A DNA stretch of 12,391 nt from CAYJVB01 sp964373575. GTDB lineage: Archaea; Aenigmatarchaeota; Aenigmatarchaeia; CG10238-14. The stretch covers positions 1 to 12,391 of the forward strand of contig CAYJVB010000022.1 of assembly GCA_964373575.1 (NCBI GenBank). Reading direction: 5' to 3'. The translations under genes were made by a program, and so were the position numbers. Positions 8,192 through 12,014 of this stretch are shown here, one piece after another; within the stretch, counting starts at the first letter, position 1, and every line of letters starts with the position of its first letter. The notes under the pieces are model-generated. The model made no database searches. It saw only the letters and a list, made by a program, of their open reading frames with translations, and was not told where the DNA came from.

Positions 8192-8805
8192 GATACCACT
8201 GCACAGATATTCCCTTCTCTATTTTCCCATATTTTTTTAATTTTAAATCCAATTGATTTTAATTCAGTTTCAAGTTCCTTTTTTGTGTACTTGTGATAAA
8301 ACCTTTTATATGTTTTGCCGTAGTAATTCCAGTCAATATAAATATCACTTGAGAAACCATGTTTTATCAAATCCAATAAATACCTTAATTGCCACTTTTT
8401 CCACACTGTGATTAATGTCTTTTTGCTTGTTCTTTTGACCTCTTTTAATGAGTTTAGTCTAGACTCTTTTGTTTCTATAGTGCTAAGCGTTCGTATAAAA
8501 AGCGCCTTTGAAAATATTCTGCTTTTGAAGGGCAAACTGTTAGCATTGGCCATAACCAAATATGCGTGAAAACTCTTTTTTAACAGAAATTTTTTTGCCT
8601 CTTTAATCATTGATTTTGAGAAATCTACACCAACACATTTTAATTTTTTTTCTAGAAAAGGTATTAGATTCTTACAGTTTCCACAACCAACATCTAAAAT
8701 TGTTCCTCTAGCATTTTTGGAGAATTCTGCGACCTCTATATCTGATCTAGTTCTAAAGTTGCTCCAGGAGTCAGCTATGGTATTCCAAATTTCTTTTTGA
8801 TTCAT
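8188..8805 (-). CDS. Trm9/ALKBH8-like SAM-dependent tRNA methyltransferase
   Basis: A class I methyltransferase of 205 residues. Motif I is LDVGCGN (37-43), the strand-2 acidic residue is Asp61 (VGVDFS), and ANANSLPF (86-93) lines the SAM pocket. Beyond the generic fold it follows the Trm9/ALKBH8 pattern: an IWNTIADSWSNFR start, LSTIETKESRLNSLKEV (107-123), LITVWKKWQ (131-139) where Trm9 has ALIYCWALEQ, and RFYHKYTKKELETELKSIGF (168-187) where Trm9 has YYHLYKEGELREE. Trm9 methylates the carboxylate of cm5U34 made by Elongator, giving mcm5U34. The two His residues of the eukaryotic VVHHWST segment are replaced (IRTLST), so the assignment is homology-level. The start is fixed by the family N-terminus. 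It begins 19 bases after the tRNA-Gln gene on the same strand and overlaps the thiolase gene. Confidence 0.8.
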   Translation of the reverse strand: MNQKEIWNTIADSWSNFRTRSDIEVAEFSKNARGTILDVGCGNCKNLIPFLEKKLKCVGVDFSKSMIKEAKKFLLKKSFHAYLVMANANSLPFKSRIFSKALFIRTLSTIETKESRLNSLKEVKRTSKKTLITVWKKWQLRYLLDLIKHGFSSDIYIDWNYYGKTYKRFYHKYTKKELETELKSIGFKIKKIWENREGNICAVVS

Positions 8806-8815
8806 TCACATCAAC

Positions 8816-8822
8816 TAAAAAA
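8816..8822 (-). terminator. T-run after tRNA-Gln
   Basis: The minus strand has TTTTTT (plus-strand AAAAAA, 8817-8822) two bases after the tRNA 3' end. Archaeal RNA polymerase can stop at such runs, so this may terminate the tRNA transcript in part. It lies too close to the methyltransferase ATG to serve as a typical TATA box for that gene, so read-through from the tRNA promoter is the simplest source of the downstream mRNA. Confidence 0.35.
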
Positions 8823-8844
8823 TATAGCCCCGGTCGGATTCGAA

Positions 8845-8875
8845 TTCGCCAGGAAATCCTTTTTAGGAAGACCTT
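8845..8875 (-). other. putative tRNA intron 2, T arm position 53/54 (31 bases)
   Basis: The insertion runs from AAGGTC to GGCGAA between G53 of the stem GTCGG and T54 of the loop TTCGAAT. Only this cut restores a five-pair T stem. Internally it can form AGGA/TCCT-type hairpins. A canonical bulge-helix-bulge is not evident by eye. Confidence 0.65.
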
Positions 8876-8902
8876 CCGACGTCAAAGGTTCCAAAGACCT
8901 CT

Positions 8903-8915
8903 TTAAGCATAATTT
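8903..8915 (-). other. putative tRNA intron 1, position 25/26 (13 bases)
   Basis: The insertion AAATTATGCTTAA separates the D-stem GCAT from A26. Its end is ambiguous by one A. Together with the preceding exon bases it can fold as AAGCAT / ATGCTT with a short A/T loop, which would compete with the D stem in the precursor. Confidence 0.65.
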
Positions 8916-8926
8916 ATGCTTGACCA

Positions 8927-9140
8927 CTACACCACGGGGCTATTAAGTTTATTTTGTTTCAATAAATTGATTAAATTATCGATTATTGCTGCATGTGCCA
9001 CCGATGATAATTCTACTCTTGCTCTGCCATGAGGCGCATATGATTTTCTTCTAGGATCTCCAATTACTATTTCTTTGAGTATAATTCACTCTCTTTTCAT
9101 GTTTAATTTTTTTGACCACCAATTTCTTTCTTTTTCCCAT
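8927..9140 (-). pseudogene. small frame-disrupted ORF running into the tRNA-Gln gene
   Basis: Two short frames on the minus strand look like one interrupted gene. From ATG 9140 the first reads MGKRKKLVVKKIKHEKRVNY and stops at TAG 9051. A +1 shift near 9085-9075 opens a second frame reading KEIVIGDPRRKSYAPHG, then RARVELSSVAHAAIID and NLINLLKQNKL, ending at TAG 8927-8929 inside the 5' end of the tRNA. The second frame has no ATG of its own without crossing an in-frame TGA. The joined product would be about 70 residues, basic then amphipathic; I do not recognise it. It may be a decayed gene, a frameshift error in the assembly, or a recoded gene. The rest of the 8942-9186 gap holds a weak AATTTATT box (plus 8961-8968) about 24 bases before the tRNA. 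Confidence 0.4.
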
Positions 9141-9186
9141 TTGTTCTGATTTTTAAACCTTAACTCTATCAGTTTTTCTCATAAAT

Positions 9187-9531
9187 TTAAGCATTATATG
9201 GTAGCTTTCTATGTCTTTTTGATTTCTCTTTCTTTTCTACTATTTGCCTTTCTATTTCATCAAGCACCTGCTCTACAACGTCTAATAATTTCCACCCAGT
9301 TTTAGATGCATAATACCGGCTGTTTGTTGTTTCTAGATGAACTTTAATCTCGTAATCTGTGTGCTTTTCTCTTTCTCTTGCTTTGTCTATTGCGATTTTG
9401 AATTCTAACAAACTGTCTTCACCGAACATCTTAGAATATTTTTTTGCCAAATTTTGTCCGATCTTTCTAACTTTGTCTAATGTTAAATTATCTACGGCAT
9501 TAAAGCCTACAAGTTCCAATTCTGCTGAAAT
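9187..9531 (-). CDS. HPF/RaiA-like ribosome-associated protein
   Basis: The visible pattern fits the ribosome hibernation factor fold: a first strand ELELVGF, helix LDKVRKIGQNLAKKYSKMFG, strand LEFKIAIDKAR, strand DYEIKVHLET, a YYASKTGWKLLDVVEQVLDEIERQI helix segment and a basic KKEKSKRHRK tail. HPF/RaiA proteins bind the 30S decoding centre and silence idle ribosomes. The frame is open upstream to a TTG at 9621, but the extra residues there do not look like the family and that TTG lacks a ribosome-binding site. AGGTGG (9541-9536) lies 4 bases before ATT 9531, which would give MSAELELVGF, about 114 residues; a TTG at 9519 is the conventional alternative. A TATA-like CTATTTAT (plus 9562-9569) supports an internal start. 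Family call moderate, start tentative. Confidence 0.6.
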   Translation of the reverse strand: MSAELELVGFNAVDNLTLDKVRKIGQNLAKKYSKMFGEDSLLEFKIAIDKAREREKHTDYEIKVHLETTNSRYYASKTGWKLLDVVEQVLDEIERQIVEKKEKSKRHRKLPYNA

Positions 9532-9561
9532 ATAACCACCTAATATAATTTCGATTTGGAG

Positions 9562-9569
9562 ATAAATAG
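9562..9569 (-). promoter_or_regulatory. TATA-like box for the HPF-like gene
   Basis: The minus strand reads CTATTTAT, about 34 bases before the proposed ATT start at 9531, placing transcription start near 9540, just before the AGGTGG ribosome-binding site. If real, it lets the HPF-like gene be transcribed apart from the methyltransferase upstream. Confidence 0.3.
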
Positions 9570-9642
9570 AATTTCTAAGCTTTGTGTAAATAGTCTTGAA
9601 AACGATTGACTTTCTGTGCAAAGCTGGTGGGCGGGAGCTTTG

Positions 9643-10185
9643 TTATTTCAACACCATGAGTTCAAAATAAATGTCATCGCAAGGTAAAATATGCGATAAG
9701 AATCTCTCGTAGAAACGTGGGATAATATTGAATAACCAACTAAGAATATTTAAGAATTGTAGTTTAGGGTTGCATGTGAACCTCAATTGCTTCTTAAGAA
9801 TTTTGAATTTTGGCAAGTTAGAATAATCCTTTTCGGATTTTCCTTCAAAATAATCAAAAGTGTCGTATGTGAAAAACGTCTTGTGGGTAAAATCTTTGAA
9901 TGCATTTTCAGAAGTGAAATATGGGGTGCGTATGTGAACAATTGAATATGGTTTGCAAACCCTGTGAACTTCGTAAAGAACTTCAGTTATATTTGAAAAA
10001 TGCTCTAGCACATTATCAAGCCAAACCTCTTCAATTTTGTCTTGCCATTCAACAGGTAAAATTCTGATGTCAGTTATAACATCAACAGTTTTCAGTGGTC
10101 TAACATCTACACCCAAGTAGCCATTACGTTTGTTCAATCCGCATCCCAAATCGAGACGCATGGATTTTATTTCACTACTTGACAT
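9643..10185 (-). CDS. type-11 SAM-dependent methyltransferase
   Basis: A compact class I methyltransferase of 180 residues. Motif I is LDLGCG (11-16), followed by GYLGVDV (22-28) with Asp27 as the ribose-binding acid, a short VDVITDIRILP segment, VWLDNVLEHF (54-63) as motif IV and a VHRVCKP turn (73-79) before strand 5 (SIVHIRTPYFTS). The HKTFFTYDTFDYF segment (101-113) is typical of small type-11 methyltransferases often found in archaeal and bacterial glycan or envelope gene sets, so a sugar or lipid-linked substrate is possible but not shown. It follows a small membrane-anchored ORF by 15 bases, with GAGGG about 9 bases before the ATG, and precedes the HPF-like gene on the same strand. Substrate unknown. 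Confidence 0.85.
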   Translation of the reverse strand: MSSSEIKSMRLDLGCGLNKRNGYLGVDVRPLKTVDVITDIRILPVEWQDKIEEVWLDNVLEHFSNITEVLYEVHRVCKPYSIVHIRTPYFTSENAFKDFTHKTFFTYDTFDYFEGKSEKDYSNLPKFKILKKQLRFTCNPKLQFLNILSWLFNIIPRFYERFLSHILPCDDIYFELMVLK

Positions 10186-10200
10186 GCTCTAATCCCTCTA

Positions 10201-10380
10201 TCACATCCTTGCGGACATAGATTTTTTAACGATGTGACCATCTTTATATTCTAATAAGTAAATACCATCAGAACTGCAATGAAATCCAGTGATTGGTGAT
10301 GTCTTGTATTTTATGATTCCAAACAAAGATATTGAAAGAGCAAACATGGCAATTAGAATTATTTTCAGTCCTAAATCCAT
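10201..10380 (-). CDS. single-pass membrane microprotein (59 aa)
   Basis: A 59-residue ORF with a good ribosome-binding site (AAGGTGA, 4 bases before the ATG). Residues 5-23 (LKIILIAMFALSISLFGII) form one hydrophobic helix. The remainder is a short polar domain with a single Cys35 and the strand IYLLEYKDGHIVKKS. This suggests an N-terminal membrane anchor with a small beta hairpin on one side, and no signal-peptidase site is obvious. It sits 15 bases before the methyltransferase and directly after the stop codon of a 36-residue ORF, so the four genes from 10491 down to 9187 could be one operon. No family recognised. Confidence 0.7.
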   Translation of the reverse strand: MDLGLKIILIAMFALSISLFGIIKYKTSPITGFHCSSDGIYLLEYKDGHIVKKSMSARM

Positions 10381-10491
10381 TTAATCACCTTTCTTATTAA
10401 AATCATGTTGAGGCTTTTGCAATCTGTCTTCATGAAAAAATGTAGACAGAAAATGGAAAAATCTCTCAATTTTATCTTGAATGCGAATCAC
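10381..10491 (-). CDS. possible 36-aa leaderless ORF heading the microprotein operon
   Basis: A GTG at 10491 opens a 36-codon frame whose TAA is immediately followed by the ATG of the next gene (TAAATG). Its last codons supply that gene's AAGGTGA ribosome-binding site. The peptide begins MIRIQDKIERFFHFLS and ends in a charged tail. A TATA-like box (TTTAAATT) is centred 22 bases before the GTG, as for a leaderless transcript. An AAGGA lies 10 bases before the GTG. It may be a real microprotein or a translated leader. Evidence is promoter position and gene packing only. Confidence 0.4.
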   Translation of the reverse strand: MIRIQDKIERFFHFLSTFFHEDRLQKPQHDFNKKGD

Positions 10492-10508
10492 CTTAAGTTG
10501 TTCCTTCT

Positions 10509-10517
10509 AATTTAAAG
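10509..10517 (-). promoter_or_regulatory. TATA box for the 10491-9187 gene group
   Basis: The minus strand reads CTTTAAATT, a good archaeal TATA box, placed 22 bases from the GTG at 10491. The stretch 10518-10650 between this box and the divergent repeats has only short A-rich frames with no convincing start. Confidence 0.45.
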
Positions 10518-10650
10518 ATTTAACCTCTTTGCTTTCTATCTGATAGTTATTCAAACAAATTTCTTTAGACCTTGTGCTTTGTTTTTCTTCATAATGCTTT
10601 GTTTAATTCTTTAAGTTCTTTTCTGATTAATTTTTTTTGTTTTTCGACTT

Positions 10651-10714
10651 TTTACACAGAAATAAGACTTTATACACAGGGGTTAGTTTTTACACAAAGC
10701 CGAATTTCTACAAA
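10651..10714 (+). repeat. four phased TACACA-type direct repeats upstream of a promoter
   Basis: TACACA occurs at 10653-10658, 10673-10678 and 10691-10696, with a variant TACAAA at 10709-10714, each preceded by a T-rich stretch. Start-to-start distances are 20, 18 and 18 bases, near two helical turns, so bound proteins would lie on one face of the DNA. The last copy ends just before the TATA box at 10718. This arrangement suggests an operator array for a transcription factor; no known motif is matched. Confidence 0.5.
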
Positions 10715-10717
10715 ACT

Positions 10718-10725
10718 TTAAATAG
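10718..10725 (+). promoter_or_regulatory. TATA box for the membrane protein gene
   Basis: TTTAAATA matches the archaeal consensus closely. It predicts transcription start near 10747, about 14 bases before the ATG at 10761, with AGGT (10748-10750 region) as a weak ribosome-binding site 10 bases from that ATG. Confidence 0.65.
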
Positions 10726-10760
10726 CAGGCAGCCTCCATTAATAGTAGGTATTGGTACCA

Positions 10761-11198
10761 ATGGTATACTACACTTTGGAAAAAGCATTTGTCAGGTTTT
10801 CAACCTTTACTTTTGCATTACTACCTATAATTATTGCGGTGCTGATCTTCTTCATAAGGCCCTCAGAAATTATTTTCAGCTTTTTTATCCTTCTAATAGA
10901 GATATCGTTAATTTTAGGTGTCGTTGCTAATTCGAATGAACACCATTTGCATATGATAGTAACTGTATTAGGACTACTGATATCGAGTATTGAGTCATAT
11001 GTTGTTGGGAGTAAGTTTGGCTTTCATAACGGAATTGTTGCATTTTTAATTTATCAATGGGTATGGCAGTCAATGTATCAGGCTGGATTGGATATATCTG
11101 TTGATAATGTAGATTATATGAAATTGTTTACCACTTTAACTATAACTTTTGGTAGCGTTGGGGCACTTAGTTGGTTTTGGTTTAGTCATATTTTCTGA
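10761..11198 (+). CDS. multi-pass membrane protein, unknown function (145 aa)
   Basis: A hydrophobic protein with four to five predicted membrane helices, at roughly residues 13-32, 36-55, 65-83, 91-106 and 121-142. Polar loops are short: NSNEHHLH (57-64) between the second and third helices and QAGLDISVDNVDY (107-119) before the last. The aromatic-rich end WFWFSHIF closes the protein. Two adjacent His and a further His (61, 62, 64) could bind a metal, but nothing else supports this. I choose the ATG at 10761 over the TTG at 10752 because AGGT is 10 bases from the former and only 1 from the latter. It has its own strong TATA box behind the TACACA repeat array, so it is probably regulated. No family recognised. 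Confidence 0.75.
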   Translation: MVYYTLEKAFVRFSTFTFALLPIIIAVLIFFIRPSEIIFSFFILLIEISLILGVVANSNEHHLHMIVTVLGLLISSIESYVVGSKFGFHNGIVAFLIYQWVWQSMYQAGLDISVDNVDYMKLFTTLTITFGSVGALSWFWFSHIF

Positions 11199-11210
11199 AT
11201 TGCGACATTT

Positions 11211-11225
11211 CGAAACTCTTATAAA
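11211..11225 (+). promoter_or_regulatory. BRE + TATA promoter for the 11260-11769 genes
   Basis: CGAAACT (11211-11217) resembles a BRE and is followed by TTATAAA (11219-11225). Transcription start would fall near 11248, just at a GAGGT ribosome-binding motif (11244-11248). Confidence 0.6.
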
Positions 11226-11259
11226 CCTGAACAACTAATTACTGAGGTAAGTGATTTTG

Positions 11260-11286
11260 ATGGTTGGTGAAAGTCGGACAAGGTGA
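11260..11286 (+). other. possible 8-codon leader peptide
   Basis: ATG 11260 reads MVGESRTR and stops at TGA 11284-11286. The GAGGT at 11244-11248 is 11 bases before this ATG. The stop overlaps the GTG start of the 92-residue gene (GTGA), so reading of this peptide could deliver ribosomes to that weak start. Confidence 0.3.
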
Positions 11287-11561
11287 ATGTCAAACAAGTT
11301 TCTGTTTCTAGTTATTCTGATTTGCAAAAGCTTTCCCCTCATGCTAAAAGTGTCCATTTTAGAAAATTTGTTAGTAAAAAACTGTTAGAATGTGTTTTAT
11401 CTAAATGTCCAAATGTTAAAAAAATTTCTTTCTCAAAAACAGTTTTTGATAAAAATCTTGTTCTTTTAAACTCTTTTAAATTAGTTGAAGTTCAGTTTAC
11501 GGTTTCGAATAGAGAAAGAGGGAGACCAAATATAATTGAAAAGATGATTTCTTATGACTGA
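11283..11561 (+). CDS. small hypothetical protein, weakly DUF1699-like (92 aa)
   Basis: The start is GTG 11283, overlapping the stop of the possible leader peptide. An ATG four bases later (11287) is in another frame and gives only about 33 residues, so I reject it. The protein has the layout SSYSDLQKLSPHAKSVHF, then VLSKCPNVKKISFSK, then RERGRPNIIEKM. This resembles small archaeal alpha/beta proteins of the DUF1699 kind (KxEEL...H...CPxxxxI) by eye only. The GRP turn near the end is basic and could bind nucleic acid, which is speculation. It overlaps the next gene by 8 bases (shared TATGACTGA), so the two are likely co-translated and may be partners. Confidence 0.65.
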   Translation: MNVKQVSVSSYSDLQKLSPHAKSVHFRKFVSKKLLECVLSKCPNVKKISFSKTVFDKNLVLLNSFKLVEVQFTVSNRERGRPNIIEKMISYD

Positions 11562-11769
11562 TATAGATTGTGGTTGGCCAGATCCTCAACTTAACCAATA
11601 CATAAAAACTAGATTGGTAAATTTATTGGGTCCGGAAGAAGCAAAAAGATTAGCTAGAAGAGCAGTTGCAAGATATTATCCCCGTCCTACAGATGAAGCT
11701 ATAAATCGCCAATTAAGAGCGAGTTGGGGGTATGGATTGAGTGATATGAAACCAATCGAATACTTGTAG
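11554..11769 (+). CDS. small hypothetical protein (71 aa)
   Basis: A soluble 71-residue protein starting at an ATG inside the end of the preceding gene. It opens acidic (MTDIDCGWPDPQ), continues with a basic helix TRLVNLLGPEEAKRLARRAVARYY (two shorter stretches of which carry most of the Arg residues), then PRPTDEAINRQLRASWGYG. The Trp/Pro-rich start and Arg-rich middle are compatible with a nucleic-acid- or protein-binding role, but I recognise no family. It ends 14 bases before the sequence that begins the IS-like segment, so the insertion may mark the end of this operon. Confidence 0.65.
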   Translation: MTDIDCGWPDPQLNQYIKTRLVNLLGPEEAKRLARRAVARYYPRPTDEAINRQLRASWGYGLSDMKPIEYL

Positions 11770-11803
11770 TGGTATCATGAAATTCAGCTTCGTAGCCGAG
11801 AAG

Positions 11804-11825
11804 TCTCCTTTCGCAAGATGGGAGA
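11804..11825 (+). repeat. left-end imperfect hairpin of the IS-like element
   Basis: TCTCC (11804-11808) pairs with GGAGA (11821-11825); within the loop CTT/AAG around TCGC extends it. IS200/IS605 ends carry such subterminal hairpins, which are recognised as single strands by TnpA. Confidence 0.5.
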
Positions 11826-11853
11826 TGAGAGGTGATTGACTAATGGAAAGGTA

Positions 11854-11860
11854 TTTATAA
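11854..11860 (+). promoter_or_regulatory. TATA box for the IS-element genes
   Basis: TTTATAA is centred 26 bases before the ATG at 11883, exactly where a leaderless archaeal mRNA would begin. Confidence 0.6.
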
Positions 11861-11882
11861 TTGGTATGATATAATAGATAAT

Positions 11883-12014
11883 ATGGATAAAAGGGATAAA
11901 GTGAAAGTGGAATTAGACAGAGATATTGTAAATGAACTAATAAAACTAAAACAGGTTGGGAATACTTACTCAGATGTAATAAAGAAGTTGATAAAAAATG
12001 CAAAACGCCTATAA
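11883..12014 (+). CDS. small ribbon-helix-helix/VapB-like protein (43 aa)
   Basis: A 43-residue ORF whose ATG coincides with the predicted transcription start. The sequence has the ribbon-helix-helix pattern: a short strand KVKVELD (6-12), helix 1 DIVNELIKLKQ (14-24), the turn VGNTYS (25-30) and helix 2 DVIKKLIKN (31-39). Such proteins dimerise and bind DNA through the strand; many archaeal examples are antitoxins or autoregulators. It overlaps tnpB by 17 bases, so it probably belongs to the mobile element and may control tnpB. Shorter than most functional repressors but complete for the fold. Confidence 0.6.
   Translation: MDKRDKVKVELDRDIVNELIKLKQVGNTYSDVIKKLIKNAKRL

Larger units (their letters stand above)
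8825..8941 (-). tRNA. trnQ: tRNA-Gln (anticodon UUG), interrupted by two insertions
   Basis: Read on the minus strand, the acceptor AGCCCCG (8941-8935) pairs 7/7 with CGGGGCT (8832-8826), followed by discriminator A (8825) and no CCA. The D arm is GTGT/GCAT with G18-G19 and A14/A21 in place. The anticodon stem GAGGT/ACCTT encloses loop CTTTGGA, anticodon TTG at 8894-8892. The variable loop TGAC gives the G15-C48 pair, and the T arm is GTCGG/CCGAC around TTCGAAT. These parts fit only if 13 bases (8915-8903, between positions 25 and 26) and 31 bases (8875-8845, between 53 and 54) are removed, leaving a standard 73-base tRNA. Such non-canonical intron sites are known in archaea. I could not draw a canonical bulge-helix-bulge at either junction, so splicing is inferred from the perfect mature fold. 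It supplies the substrate for wobble U34 modification. Confidence 0.86.

Noticed and set aside
8845..8915. Canonical bulge-helix-bulge motifs at the tRNA insertion junctions
   Set aside because: Trial pairings around both junctions gave at most three consecutive pairs with the right bulge placement, so I do not claim the motif.
10565..10645. Minus-strand peptide frame (VEKQKKLIRKELKELNKAL) before the microprotein operon
   Set aside because: No usable start codon after the preceding in-frame stop; A-rich sequence can give this by chance.
10651..10714. CRISPR array
   Set aside because: Repeats are only 6-10 bases with 8-14 bases between them; far too short for CRISPR.
10637..10930. 97-residue plus-strand frame over the TACACA repeats and the start of the membrane gene
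   Set aside because: It crosses the promoter and repeats, has no ribosome-binding site, and overlaps in another frame the better-supported gene at 10761.
11287..11390. 33-residue frame from the ATG at 11287 with a GGTGA just upstream
   Set aside because: Short, hydrophobic by chance, and in conflict with the longer frame that overlaps and couples to the next gene.
11713..12003. 96-residue minus-strand frame opposite the IS-like segment
   Set aside because: It is the antisense of the hairpin and the ribbon-helix-helix ORF; composition is a shadow of those.
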